A stretch of DNA of 40,365 bases from UBA6398 sp963644855 (GCA_963644855.1 CAVIQL010000023.1:1-40365); one strand, 5' to 3'. Positions 16,702-25,555 are shown, numbered from the stretch's first letter. Program-made: numbers and translations. The notes: a model not told the origin generated them from the sequence alone.

Positions 16702-18075
16702 ATGATAGATACTAAAAAATTTCTACTACCCGAGTCGGAAATACCTACACAGTGGTACAACATTCAAGCCGACATGAAAACCAAGCCGATGCCGTTTCTC
16801 AACCCAAAGACTCACGAGGAACTCAAACCGGAAGATTTGTTTCCTATCTTCAATCAGGAATGCGCGCGGCAAGAACTTGACCAAGAGAATGCGTGGATTC
16901 CTATTCCCGACGAAGTGCGCGACCTTTACAAGAACTATCGTTGCACCCCACTCGTAAGAGCGTATGCTTTGGAAAAGGCACTCGACACACCAGCTCATAT
17001 ATATTTCAAAAACGAGAGCGTAAGTCCTGTTGGCTCACACAAATTAAACTCAGCGCTTGCCCAGGCGTGGTATTGCAAAAACGAAGGAGTAACAAACATT
17101 ACCACTGAAACTGGTGCAGGACAGTGGGGAACAGCATTGGCATACGCTTGCAGACAGTTCGGAATTGACCTTGCCGTTTACATGGTGAAGATCAGTTTCG
17201 AGCAAAAGCCTTACCGCCGCAGCATGATGCAGACTTTCGGTGCACAAGTTACTCCAAGTCCTTCGATGAGCACTCGTGCGGGAAAAGACATTCTCACCGT
17301 TGATCCCAACTGCAATGGTTCGCTCGGCACAGCAATTTCCGAAGCAATAGAGTTGGCTATCAATACTCCCAACTGCAAATATTGTCTTGGTTCTGTGCTC
17401 AATCACGTATCCCTGCATCAAACAATAATTGGTCTTGAAGCCGAGAAGCAAATGGAGATTGCCGGAGAATATCCCGACAAAGTGATTGCTTGTTTTGGTG
17501 GTGGCTCGAATTTCAGCGGAATAGCATTCCCGTTCATGCGCCACAACATTCTCGAAGGAAAAACCACAGAGTTTATCGCAGCCGAGCCCGAGGCTTGTCC
17601 GAAGCTCACGCGCGGAAAATTCGAATATGACTTCGGCGACGAAAGCGGATACACTCCCCTACTCCCGATGTATACAATCGGACACAACTTCCAGCCAGCC
17701 AACATTCATGCCGGCGGTTTGCGTTACCACGGAGCAGGCGTGATAATTTCGCAATTGCTCAAAGACGGATATTTGCACGGAGTTGATATCAAGCAAACCG
17801 ACACATTCAAAGCCGGGTTGCTCTTTGCCCGCACCGAAGGCATCATTCCTGCGCCCGAATCGTGCCACGCCATTGCGGCAACCATTCAAGAAGCAGAGAA
17901 ATGCAAAATCGAGGGAAAGAAAAAGGTTCTGCTCTTCAACCTTTCGGGACACGGACTCATCGACTTGGCTGCATACGACCGCTACATCGCAGGCGATATA
18001 CAAAACTATGCTCCATCGGAGCAGGAACTCGAAAAAAATCTTGAAGAAGTAGCGCCTCTCAACAAAGGAATCTAA
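16702..18075 (+). CDS. trpB: Tryptophan synthase beta chain, TrpB2 type
   Basis: Pyridoxal-phosphate enzyme that joins indole and serine to make tryptophan. The 457 residues are longer than canonical TrpB (about 400) and have the TrpB2-type N-terminal extension (IPTQWYNIQADM, LNPKTHEELKPEDLFPIF). The PLP lysine lies in VGSHKLNSALAQ, the phosphate-binding glycine-rich loop is CFGGGSNFSG, and ETGAGQWGTALA is the conserved catalytic segment. There is no trpA or other trp gene beside it, which is usual for TrpB2, often regarded as an indole-salvage enzyme. It is monocistronic, with its own promoter and a terminator 28 bases after the stop. Confidence 0.93.
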   Translation: MIDTKKFLLPESEIPTQWYNIQADMKTKPMPFLNPKTHEELKPEDLFPIFNQECARQELDQENAWIPIPDEVRDLYKNYRCTPLVRAYALEKALDTPAHIYFKNESVSPVGSHKLNSALAQAWYCKNEGVTNITTETGAGQWGTALAYACRQFGIDLAVYMVKISFEQKPYRRSMMQTFGAQVTPSPSMSTRAGKDILTVDPNCNGSLGTAISEAIELAINTPNCKYCLGSVLNHVSLHQTIIGLEAEKQMEIAGEYPDKVIACFGGGSNFSGIAFPFMRHNILEGKTTEFIAAEPEACPKLTRGKFEYDFGDESGYTPLLPMYTIGHNFQPANIHAGGLRYHGAGVIISQLLKDGYLHGVDIKQTDTFKAGLLFARTEGIIPAPESCHAIAATIQEAEKCKIEGKKKVLLFNLSGHGLIDLAAYDRYIAGDIQNYAPSEQELEKNLEEVAPLNKGI

Positions 18076-18102
18076 TTGTCGAAAAAACAAGAAGCATAAA
18101 AC

Positions 18103-18143
18103 AATCCCTGCAAGCGTTTGACGTTTGCAGGGATTTATTGTTT
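18103..18143 (+). terminator. Rho-independent terminator of trpB2
   Basis: An 11-bp perfect stem (AATCCCTGCAA / TTGCAGGGATT) is followed by TATTGTTT. It lies 28 bases after the trpB2 stop and before the convergent peptidase gene. Confidence 0.8.
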
Positions 18144-18202
18144 GAAACATATGGGAGCACAAACTTTTGAAATGTAATCGTCTCCCCTACGCAAAGCAGG
18201 AA

Positions 18203-18946
18203 TCAAGGCAATTCAAAGTGCTGATAATCCTTACGGTCTGTCCAATCGCCGCCCCAATCAAAACCTTTTTCCTTGAAAAGACGGTAGCAAAGGTCGCCTT
18301 TCTCTATCTTATAGTCAAAAGACTTTGTGCGGTCAAGATACGGCTCACCCGTGGCAGGCTCTATTACCTCCGTCCCGTCGTCAGCTATCTTATGATAAGG
18401 ATTGTAGAGCGTATTGATGTCTATTGCTACGCCTCTGCCATGCTTAGATACCTTTGTGGTATGCGAAATAAAACGGAAATTAAAAGAAGACGAGTTGTTG
18501 TCGCGCATTGCCATCTCATCGTCAGCATTCCAATAGTCGATTAGGCGCATCTTCTCTATGGGATATTTAGCTTGATAAAGTTGGTAAAAAATATCCAGCA
18601 CATCGTCAGCCACTATCTTGTTTACAACCATTTCGCCCACGATAATGCGTCCGTCCTTGTCGGTATGAAGACATCGCAAATAGCGCAGACTATCGCGGGG
18701 AGTAGTGCAGTCGTCCTTGAAACTCTTGCCTTTCATCAAAGCAAATACAACATTCGAAATTGGAGAAGAAGAGAAAAAACTCTTCGCTCCAGCATTCTCT
18801 ACAGCATCGGCAGGCACGATATCACCGGGCACATACGTTTTTGTACGTGGTTCTTCGTCATCAGAACAAGAGGTAAACGACATGCCAGCAACCAGAATAA
18901 CAAATGTCATAGCGAGCGCCGGCTTCAATTGTTTCTTGATAGACAT
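18203..18946 (-). CDS. M15-family peptidase lipoprotein (D-Ala-D-Ala carboxypeptidase / endolysin-like)
   Basis: A 247-residue predicted lipoprotein acting on peptidoglycan in the periplasm. The signal peptide ends in a lipobox (GMSFTSC, then SDDEEP). The zinc site is recognisable as SKHGRGVAIDINTLYNP (H and D ligands) and the C-terminal WTDRKDYQHFELP (final H), with MRLIDYWNADDEMAMRDNNSS as the upstream conserved region. This is the M15C/VanY-like arrangement. The frame opens at 18973, but a good -7 box at 18987-18994 would leave almost no leader for that start. The ATG at 18944-18946 gives a normal 27-residue signal sequence (MSIKKQLKPALAMTFV). It is convergent with trpB2. Confidence 0.82.
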   Translation of the reverse strand: MSIKKQLKPALAMTFVILVAGMSFTSCSDDEEPRTKTYVPGDIVPADAVENAGAKSFFSSSPISNVVFALMKGKSFKDDCTTPRDSLRYLRCLHTDKDGRIIVGEMVVNKIVADDVLDIFYQLYQAKYPIEKMRLIDYWNADDEMAMRDNNSSSFNFRFISHTTKVSKHGRGVAIDINTLYNPYHKIADDGTEVIEPATGEPYLDRTKSFDYKIEKGDLCYRLFKEKGFDWGGDWTDRKDYQHFELP

Positions 18947-18986
18947 AGAAAATCGGGAAAAATTATTTTTCATAGTTTTTTGATTG

Positions 18987-18994
18987 CAAAGATA
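18987..18994 (-). promoter_or_regulatory. -7 promoter element of the M15 peptidase gene
   Basis: TATCTTTG on the minus strand is a perfect TAnnTTTG. A TTG lies 17 bases upstream, shorter than the usual 19-20. Transcription would start near 18981. In the remaining spacer up to 19252 only repeat copy 4 is recognised. Confidence 0.5.
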
Positions 18995-19105
18995 CGGCTT
19001 TTCCCATTAAGCAAGTCTATGGTTTGTGGTGTAAAAATTGCGAAGAATTCAAAGCCCCACCTTTGAAATAAAGAGCATATATTTGCCGCAAAAACACAGA
19101 AAAAA

Positions 19106-19199
19106 CATCGTAAAAACAATGTCCGATATTTTTCAAAAAATATCGGACATTATTTAAAAAAGATGCCTTATTGTTTTTACAATATCCTACATCGTTTTT
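19106..19199 (+). repeat. 21-bp-unit palindromic repeat element, copy 4
   Basis: Four 21-bp units (TGTCCGATATT, TATCGGACATT, GATGCCTTATT, TATCCTACATC cores) can be aligned. Positions 19118-19151 form a 34-bp palindrome with one central mismatch. The left flank resembles the reverse-orientation copies and the right flank resembles copies 2 and 3, so its orientation is ambiguous. It lies 53 bases after the stop of the small lipoprotein gene. Confidence 0.85.
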
Positions 19200-19252
19200 G
19201 CTAAACAATCAAGCCCTTCTCACGAAAAGGTTTTCTGCAAAAAAAACATACG

Positions 19253-19432
19253 TTATCGGGCGTCGGCCAAACCCATGTTTGCATCTGCCGCTTGGCTCTT
19301 TACACACGCCTGATTGTTTGATTCCGTTTTATTCGAGTAATTGTTTATCAGTTTCATTGAGTAGCAACCCGAAAACAAAAACATACCTACGGAAAACGCC
19401 AAAACAACTCGTAAAATCTTCTTAGCATTCAT
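19253..19432 (-). CDS. Small lipoprotein, 59 residues, unknown function
   Basis: A short gene that stands up because three signals agree. There is a near-perfect promoter (TTTG, 19 bases, TATTTTTG) at 19495-19465. A strong Shine-Dalgarno AAGGAG, rare in this phylum, lies six bases before the ATG at 19430-19432. The N-terminus is a lipoprotein signal peptide with a lipobox (MNAKKILRVV, then GMFLFSGC, modified C23). The mature part is only about 37 residues, rich in Asn, Ser, Lys and Ala, with one more cysteine and no domain I recognise. The frame opens at 19465, but that ATG overlaps the promoter. It is probably anchored in the envelope; the role is unknown. Confidence 0.6.
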   Translation of the reverse strand: MNAKKILRVVLAFSVGMFLFSGCYSMKLINNYSNKTESNNQACVKSQAADANMGLADAR

Positions 19433-19464
19433 ATCAATCTCCTTTTTAATTACACTAACTGCCA

Positions 19465-19495
19465 CAAAAATACGACTTTAAAACAAAACAACAAA
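19465..19495 (-). promoter_or_regulatory. Promoter of the 59-residue lipoprotein gene
   Basis: TTTG (19495-19492), 19 bases, then TATTTTTG (19472-19465) on the minus strand. Both boxes and the spacing match the Bacteroidetes consensus. Confidence 0.65.
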
Positions 19496-19540
19496 CACCC
19501 AAGCACAAAATTTTGATACACAAAAAACATTGCCAAACAA

Positions 19541-19577
19541 AAAAGGAGGAAAGCCGACATCACGTCGCCTACCCTCC
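19541..19577 (-). terminator. Probable terminator of the nqr operon
   Basis: On the minus strand an imperfect 14-bp stem (GGAGGGTAGGCGAC / GTCGGCTTTCCTCC, with a few mismatches) is followed by TTTTTTG. It starts 35 bases after the nqrF stop. Confidence 0.6.
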
Positions 19578-19612
19578 ATAAAACTATTATGAAAAAACTT
19601 AAAAAGAAAATC

Positions 19613-20905
19613 CTATTTCTTTGGAGCACCGCCACCGAAATCATCAAACATGATATCGCTGCGTTCTACTCCAAGCGAATCGAGCAGATTTATCACTGCG
19701 CCTGTCATAGGTCCGGGACCACACAGATAATACTCTATATCCTCGGGCGCAGGGTGGTTTTTGAGATACTTCTCCCACATCACCTGATGCACAAAGCCCG
19801 GCGTGTATTCCACCTTTGCTGCATCGGCCTCGGGATCGGGGCGATCGAGCGCAAGATAGAACTTGAAATTCGGGAATTCCTGCTCAAGCGCATGAAAATC
19901 CTGCAAATAAAACACCTCGGAAAGCGAACGCGCACCATAGAAGTACGACATCTTGCGATCTGTAGTGTGAAGCGTGCGCGTCATGTGCATTATCTGAGCA
20001 CGCAAAGGCGCCATTCCGGCTCCACCACCAACCCATATCATTTCGCGCTTTGATTCGAAACGCGGATGAAAGTCTCCGTAAGGACCAGACATTATTACTT
20101 TGTCGCCAGGCTTCAATGTAAATATATAAGATGAAGCTATTCCCGGCATAACATCTTGAAATCCTACCTGTGGTTTGGGTTTAAACGGCGGCGTAGCAAT
20201 TCTCACCGTAAGCATAAAGCGATCGCCCTCGGCAGGATAGTTTGCCATAGAATAAGCACGGGTTGTGGGCACTGTATTGGTGCACTTCAACGAGAAAAGA
20301 CCAAACTTTTCCCACGAAGGAAGGTAACGTCCGAGACTTTCCTTGTCTATATCCTTGTCGTAGTCCATCGTATAAGCAGGAATCTCTATTTGCGCATAAC
20401 TTCCAGGCAGAAAATCCATATGTTCTCCCTCGGGAAGAGCCACAATAAACTCCTTGATAAACGATGCAACGTTCTTGTTAGAAGCCACAGTGCATTCGTA
20501 TTTCTTCACTCCAAGCACCGACTGCGGCACCTTGATATCCAAATCACCCTTAACCTTCACCTGGCAACCAAGACGGTAATGGTCGAGAAGTTCGCGGCGT
20601 GTGAAATGAGCCTTTTCAACATCAATCGCCTCGCCACCGCCACTCAACACCTGGCATTTGCATTGTCCGCACGAACCTTTACCGCCACACGCCGACGAAA
20701 GATACACATGCTGCTCCGAAAGTGTGGACAAAAGCGTTCCACCTTGGGGAACCGAAAGTTTCTTTTGGTCGTTTATCGTAATCGTTACATTTCCACTTGG
20801 TGTAAGGTATCGTTTGGCGATGAGCAGAAGGATAACCATCAAGATTATCACACCCCAAAACACCACGATACTCGAAGTGATGAACATTAAAATCGTCTGA
20901 GACAT
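19613..20905 (-). CDS. nqrF: Na+-translocating NADH:quinone reductase subunit F
   Basis: Entry subunit of the Na+-NQR complex in the inner membrane: oxidises NADH and passes electrons through FAD and a 2Fe-2S cluster. The 430 residues have one N-terminal membrane helix (about 10-30). A ferredoxin domain follows with cluster cysteines C73, C79, C82 (CGGKGSCGQC) and C114, then a ferredoxin-reductase domain with the FAD motif RAYSMAN (216-222). The NADH-binding part has GGGAGMAPLRAQ and CGPGPMTGAV. It ends in the typical FDDFGGG. It is the last gene of the operon, 27 bases after nqrE. Confidence 0.96.
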   Translation of the reverse strand: MSQTILMFITSSIVVFWGVIILMVILLLIAKRYLTPSGNVTITINDQKKLSVPQGGTLLSTLSEQHVYLSSACGGKGSCGQCKCQVLSGGGEAIDVEKAHFTRRELLDHYRLGCQVKVKGDLDIKVPQSVLGVKKYECTVASNKNVASFIKEFIVALPEGEHMDFLPGSYAQIEIPAYTMDYDKDIDKESLGRYLPSWEKFGLFSLKCTNTVPTTRAYSMANYPAEGDRFMLTVRIATPPFKPKPQVGFQDVMPGIASSYIFTLKPGDKVIMSGPYGDFHPRFESKREMIWVGGGAGMAPLRAQIMHMTRTLHTTDRKMSYFYGARSLSEVFYLQDFHALEQEFPNFKFYLALDRPDPEADAAKVEYTPGFVHQVMWEKYLKNHPAPEDIEYYLCGPGPMTGAVINLLDSLGVERSDIMFDDFGGGAPKK

Positions 20906-20932
20906 ATCTTCAAATCATTATTTTCAAACAAA

Positions 20933-21562
20933 CTATATATTCAATCCCGAGAAACACATAAACGCCATCGCCATAAGACCTACGGTGATAAACGTAATGC
21001 CCAATCCCTGTAAATTCTTGGGTACATCGGAATACGACATCTTTTCACGGATTGCAGCAAGACCAACAATAGCCAAAAGCCAACCAATACCAGAACTAAA
21101 CGCATAGACCACTGAATCACCAACATTGGCAATGGCACGCGCATCTGTGGCAGGATCCATCTCTATACGCTGCTGCATGAAAAGCGAAGCACCCATAATG
21201 GCACAGTTTACGGCTATAAGTGGAAGAAATATGCCAAGAGCGTTATACAAAGAAGGAGAAAAACGCTCAACAACCATTTCTACAAGCTGAGTAATGGCTG
21301 CAATAACAGCAATAAATAATATAAACGAAAGGTAAGTAAGATCTACTCCCGGAATAATGCACCCTGGCGCAAGAACCTTGGTTTGCAGCAAATAGTTAAT
21401 CGGCACCGTAACAACAAGCACAAACGTTACGGCAATGCCAAGCCCGAGAGACGTCTTAAGATTCTTCGATACCGCCAAATAAGAGCACATGCCCAAAAAA
21501 GAGGCAAATATCATGTTATCCACAAACACCGAGCGGATAAACAAAGCTATATCATGTTCCAT
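20933..21562 (-). CDS. nqrE: Na+-translocating NADH:quinone reductase subunit E
   Basis: A 209-residue polytopic inner-membrane subunit with six predicted helices. It shares a fold with NqrD and helps form the intramembrane iron centre and sodium path. The start MEHDIALFIRSVFVDNMIFASFLGMCSYLAVSK and the internal GCIIPGVDLTYLSFILFIAVIAAITQLVEM are typical of NqrE. The half-helix cysteines expected to ligate the iron are in GMCSYL and in the second repeat around NCAIMGASLF. It lies 40 bases after nqrD and 27 before nqrF. Confidence 0.95.
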   Translation of the reverse strand: MEHDIALFIRSVFVDNMIFASFLGMCSYLAVSKNLKTSLGLGIAVTFVLVVTVPINYLLQTKVLAPGCIIPGVDLTYLSFILFIAVIAAITQLVEMVVERFSPSLYNALGIFLPLIAVNCAIMGASLFMQQRIEMDPATDARAIANVGDSVVYAFSSGIGWLLAIVGLAAIREKMSYSDVPKNLQGLGITFITVGLMAMAFMCFSGLNI

Positions 21563-21602
21563 TTCTATTGTTTCTTATTTGTTCAACATAATATCCGCGT
21601 GT

Positions 21603-22223
21603 TCATTTATTGCGAACCGCATTACTTACCCAAATCACACAACCCAGGATAATAAGTGCCATGGCCGGCGTAGTCATCATACTGTTGTCAAGATAGCCTG
21701 CGTTGTAAACCACATCGGGGATAAATTTAAAACCAAGCAAACTGCCCGAGCCAAGTATCTCACGAATTCCTCCGACAATAACAAGTATATAAGCATAACC
21801 AAGACCATTGCCGAGACCATCAATAAAACTCGGCCAAGGAGAGTGTCCCATCGCAAAAGCTTCCAAACGTCCCATAAGAATACAGTTCGTTATTATAAGC
21901 CCCACGTATACCGATAATTTTACACTCACATCATATGCTACCGCCTTTAATACCATGCTAACAATAGTAACTAAGGCTGCAACAACAACAAGCTGCACGA
22001 TAATACGAATGCGATTTGGAATTGTCTTTCGAATAAGAGATACTATAAAATTGCTCAATGCTGTAATTACCGTAACAGAAAGTCCCATCACGATCGCAGG
22101 CTCGAGCTGTGAAGTTACGGCCAATGCGGAACAAATACCGAGAATTTGGACTGTGATAGGATTATCTTTGCCCAATGGTGTGGTAAACACCTCCCGATTT
22201 TCTACAGAAAAAAGTTTTGCCAT
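21603..22223 (-). CDS. nqrD: Na+-translocating NADH:quinone reductase subunit D
   Basis: A 206-residue polytopic membrane subunit, a paralogue of NqrE with an inverted topology. Features are the start MAKLFSVENREVFTTPLGKDNPITVQILGICSALAVT, the conserved TNCILMGRLEAFAM with its cysteine, and SFIDGLGNGLGYAYILVIVGGIREILGSG. It follows nqrC by 39 bases. The whole operon order nqrABCDEF is standard. Confidence 0.95.
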   Translation of the reverse strand: MAKLFSVENREVFTTPLGKDNPITVQILGICSALAVTSQLEPAIVMGLSVTVITALSNFIVSLIRKTIPNRIRIIVQLVVVAALVTIVSMVLKAVAYDVSVKLSVYVGLIITNCILMGRLEAFAMGHSPWPSFIDGLGNGLGYAYILVIVGGIREILGSGSLLGFKFIPDVVYNAGYLDNSMMTTPAMALIILGCVIWVSNAVRNK

Positions 22224-22262
22224 ATTATTTTACCTTCTATGTTAGGTTCTATTGTTAAGATT

Positions 22263-22967
22263 TCATTTGTCCAAAAGAAACGCACTATATTTAGCTACAC
22301 AATCATGAATCATATCGGTAACGCCATTGCTCGTGAGTGTTGCACCCGAGATTGCATCGCACTGATACGCGGCTTTCGCTGGTTCTTTCTTCTTTACAAC
22401 GCTAAGCATTACTACACTATCACCCTCTGCAAAGATTTTTTTACCAACGAATTCCTTTTGGAAAAATTCTTCAGTAATTCTTGCGCCAAGTCCAGCCGTT
22501 TCACTTTGATGACTAAAATAGGCACCGTACACGGTATTCTTGTCTTCATCAAGTGCAATATAGCCCCAAATAGCACCCCAAAGCCCTTTGCCGTAAAGAG
22601 GTATCACATATTTTGTCTGTCCATTCACATAGCATTGATACAATGGCAGATGATTGTCATCAATATCTTTCGAACCAATTGTAAATCCGTCTTTGTCCTT
22701 ACCAGTACCGTCTTTATAAACACTACCATCGGTGCGGATTATCTTGTCGAAAGTTATACTTTTATCGTATTCGCTTTCTACTTGATCATTACTTAAATCA
22801 CGGATATTCAAAGAGGCGAGTATTTGTTTCTTTTTGTCTATACGTTCGTTCGACATCGAAGTTGGTTCCAACGCTTTCGACACAAAAGCCAACAAGAATG
22901 CCACAACAACTACCACCAGCGATGCATAAACCACGGTATAGACATTACTGTTCGTATTGATCTTCAT
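22263..22967 (-). CDS. nqrC: Na+-translocating NADH:quinone reductase subunit C
   Basis: A 234-residue subunit with one N-terminal membrane helix (about 9-30) and a large periplasmic domain carrying covalent FMN. The flavinylation motif is SGATLTS, with T210 as the predicted FMN-phosphoester threonine. QSETAGLGARI, near residue 154, is another family signature. An ApbE-type flavin transferase would be needed and is not in this window. It lies five bases after nqrB. Confidence 0.95.
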   Translation of the reverse strand: MKINTNSNVYTVVYASLVVVVVAFLLAFVSKALEPTSMSNERIDKKKQILASLNIRDLSNDQVESEYDKSITFDKIIRTDGSVYKDGTGKDKDGFTIGSKDIDDNHLPLYQCYVNGQTKYVIPLYGKGLWGAIWGYIALDEDKNTVYGAYFSHQSETAGLGARITEEFFQKEFVGKKIFAEGDSVVMLSVVKKKEPAKAAYQCDAISGATLTSNGVTDMIHDCVAKYSAFLLDK

Positions 22968-22972
22968 AAGGT

Positions 22973-24133
22973 TTATTTTTTTATGGATTTTGCTCTGCGC
23001 ATACGACGACGAACGTTGCTTTGAACAAAGCAGTAGTCTATTGCGGGAGCGAACATATTCATCATTAGTATTGCAAACATCATTCCCTCGGGATAGCCGG
23101 GATTGAGCACTCTTATCGTTATGGCTATTATGCCTATTAAGAGTCCGTAGATGTATTTGCCTCCTTCGGTACGGGCACTCGTTACGGGATCAGTTGCCAT
23201 AAACACGGCGCCAAAGCAAAAACCACCATAAACAAGGTGTTCGTACCAGGAAATATTCGACAGCCCTGCGCTTTGGTAAAGTATCGCTGCAATTGCACCG
23301 CCTACAAAAACGCTGAGCATGGTTTTCCAACTGGCTATATTTGTAAACAACAGGATTGCTGCTCCTATAAGAATGGCAATAACGCTTGTTTCTCCCACAC
23401 TACCTGGTATTAATCCCACAAAAGCGTCCCATAGCGAAACATCGGGCGTTTGCCCCACGCCTACTTGGGCAAGCGGTGTTGCCGAAGTAAATGCTTCGGG
23501 AAGTTTGTTGCCTAATCCGAAAATGGTGTCGTTTGCAATCCACACTGTATCGCCCGACATCTTCGATGGATAGGATATAAACATAAATGCACGCGCCACA
23601 AGTGCCACGTTAAAGATATTCATGCCTGTTCCGCCAAATATTTCCTTAGCAAAAATCACTGCAAAAGCTATTGCCACTGCCATTATCCAAAGCGGGCAGT
23701 TCACTGGTAAAATCATTGGAACTATCATACCGGTAACGAGGTATCCTTCCTGAATTTCTTCGTGTTTCCATTGCGCAACGACAAATTCTATTCCAAGACC
23801 TACAATATATGAAACGATTATCTTGGGCAACATCACGAGGAAACCGTATGCAAACATTTCAAAGAACGATGCTTCTGCTCCTGCTGCCTTGTAGTTTTGA
23901 AATCCTATGTTATACATTCCGAAAAGGAGTGCGGGAATAAGAGCAATAACCACGAACGACATTATACGTTTGGAGTCTATTGCATCATGAATTGATACGC
24001 CCGACTTTGATGTTGCGGAAGGCACGAATAGGAAAGACTCAAAACCCTCGAAAACAGAGCGCAAAGGTTTTAGTTTGCCGCCCTCTTCGAATTGAGGTCT
24101 TATATTGTCAATATATTTCTTTAGCTTGTTCAT
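22973..24133 (-). CDS. nqrB: Na+-translocating NADH:quinone reductase subunit B
   Basis: A 386-residue multi-helix core subunit that forms the sodium channel and binds covalent FMN and riboflavin. The flavinylation motif reads TSATPLAQ with T219 the probable FMN site (usual SGAT; here Ser replaces the Gly). Other signatures are KEIFGGTGMNIFNVALVARAF and the C-terminal NPGYPEGMMFAILMMNMFAP and APAIDY. It follows nqrA after a 30-base gap. Confidence 0.95.
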   Translation of the reverse strand: MNKLKKYIDNIRPQFEEGGKLKPLRSVFEGFESFLFVPSATSKSGVSIHDAIDSKRIMSFVVIALIPALLFGMYNIGFQNYKAAGAEASFFEMFAYGFLVMLPKIIVSYIVGLGIEFVVAQWKHEEIQEGYLVTGMIVPMILPVNCPLWIMAVAIAFAVIFAKEIFGGTGMNIFNVALVARAFMFISYPSKMSGDTVWIANDTIFGLGNKLPEAFTSATPLAQVGVGQTPDVSLWDAFVGLIPGSVGETSVIAILIGAAILLFTNIASWKTMLSVFVGGAIAAILYQSAGLSNISWYEHLVYGGFCFGAVFMATDPVTSARTEGGKYIYGLLIGIIAITIRVLNPGYPEGMMFAILMMNMFAPAIDYCFVQSNVRRRMRRAKSIKK

Positions 24134-24163
24134 ATTTTCTTCTGCTTAATTCATGTTATATCC

Positions 24164-25555
24164 TTATGCCAGTTCCTTGCGCAGGTAATCCAATCCGTCG
24201 CGTACTATTTTCTGCAATTCAAGTTTGGACGAATCTACAAATTCTGCCACAGCAAAATCCTCCGGAGCCACTTCGTAAATGCCAAGTTCCTCCATTTTGT
24301 CGATATCTCTTGCTATTATTGCTTTCACAAGGTATCCTGCATAAATGTCCATGGGAAATACTTTGTCGTATTCGCCACTCATTATCATATGTCTCTCGCC
24401 ACCTTTCACACGTGCGTCGATATTGTATTTGCGTTTGGGGAAAAGCCATGAAAGATATGAACGGCTCACAGAATACTCTTTGATACGCGGACTAATCCAC
24501 CCGAGCAATTCGTCAACATCATCACCTTCAGGAATAGCTGTTACTTCAGTAGCATAAGCCGAAAGAAAACCGTTCAACTCGCTCTTCATACCAACGAGCG
24601 GATTACCGTTGATAATTCTCACGTGTTCGGTATTGTTTAATTTTCCTTCGAGCAAATATTTCAAACTAACCCCAGCTACCGTATCATAATACTGCGGAGT
24701 AGAAACCTCTGCTCCCGCAACGGCTATACGACGCGTAAAGTCGAGTTTTCCCGTGCTAATAAGTTTGCCGAGAACGGCTACTATTTCGGGATTGATAGTC
24801 CAAACTGTTTCGCCCTTGTTTACGGGATTAACATTGTTGATTTGCACACCAACATTACCGGCAGGATTTGGTCCGACAAACACATTTACTTCTGCGCCTT
24901 CGATATTTCCGAACTTTTCAATTTGGTTTTCGGAAATTCCCACATACACAGGAGCTATTTTTGACAGAGCCTTGATGCCAGCCTTGAAGTCTTCTTCGCG
25001 ACCGCGCAAAACAACGTTGTAGTCTGCAGCAAGGGGCATGGAATTGAATAGCGAAACAAATATATCGCGCGGCAATTCATTAGTGTTTGGCACGATATCG
25101 TATGGGCGCTGACGGACATAGACAGAAAGGCCTGCCTTGTTCATCAAATCAACAACCGATTTCGCTTCAACAATATCGGACTTCGTTTCAACAATGTCAG
25201 ACTTTGTTTCAAAAATATCGGATATTGTTTTTCCGAAATCAACTGTTGTAAAATTGTTGTCGCTTTCTATCTTTACGTCAAGCAATTTGCGACGTTCTCC
25301 ACGGTCAACCGCCACTATTTTGCCGCTAACCGGAGAGGTAATTACCTGCGCCTCGTTGCGTTTGTCAACAAACAGCGGAGTACCAACCTCCACTGCATCG
25401 CCTTCATTAACTACCACGCGCGGAATAAACCCTATAAAATCGGGAGGACACACGGCCACAACGCCAACATTCTTTTTGGCATCAACAATATTGTCGGCAG
25501 CCACACCCTTGAGGGGAATATCCAATCCTTTGTGCAGTTTGATTGTTTTGTTCAT
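24164..25555 (-). CDS. nqrA: Na+-translocating NADH:quinone reductase subunit A, with an in-frame 21-bp repeat insertion
   Basis: A 463-residue peripheral cytoplasmic subunit and first gene of nqrABCDEF. Recognisable features are the start MNKTIKLHKGLDIPLKGVA, the barrel-sandwich segment TPLFVDKRNEAQVITSPVSGKI, GPNPAGNVGVQINNVNPVNKGETVWTI in the middle, and the QRPYDIVPNTNELPRDIFVS region. Residues 111-133 are unusual: three heptads of the type SDI(V/F)E(T/A)K. As I recall Bacteroides NqrA, this linker (from the FG before it to AGL after it) is about 14 residues shorter and lacks the heptads. The nucleotide sequence of the heptads is the dispersed 21-bp repeat. The rest of the protein looks intact, so the subunit is probably functional. 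Confidence 0.93.
   Translation of the reverse strand: MNKTIKLHKGLDIPLKGVAADNIVDAKKNVGVVAVCPPDFIGFIPRVVVNEGDAVEVGTPLFVDKRNEAQVITSPVSGKIVAVDRGERRKLLDVKIESDNNFTTVDFGKTISDIFETKSDIVETKSDIVEAKSVVDLMNKAGLSVYVRQRPYDIVPNTNELPRDIFVSLFNSMPLAADYNVVLRGREEDFKAGIKALSKIAPVYVGISENQIEKFGNIEGAEVNVFVGPNPAGNVGVQINNVNPVNKGETVWTINPEIVAVLGKLISTGKLDFTRRIAVAGAEVSTPQYYDTVAGVSLKYLLEGKLNNTEHVRIINGNPLVGMKSELNGFLSAYATEVTAIPEGDDVDELLGWISPRIKEYSVSRSYLSWLFPKRKYNIDARVKGGERHMIMSGEYDKVFPMDIYAGYLVKAIIARDIDKMEELGIYEVAPEDFAVAEFVDSSKLELQKIVRDGLDYLRKELA
25157..25225 (-). repeat. Coding copy of the 21-bp repeat element inside nqrA
   Basis: Three 21-bp units encode ISDIFET, KSDIVET and KSDIVEA. Their cores on the minus strand (TCCGATATTTTTGAA, TCTGACATTGTTGAA, TCCGATATTGTTGAA) match the intergenic units, which read TCCGATATTTTTTAA in the same phase. 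The in-frame TAA of the intergenic unit is GAA (Glu) here. Confidence 0.8.
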
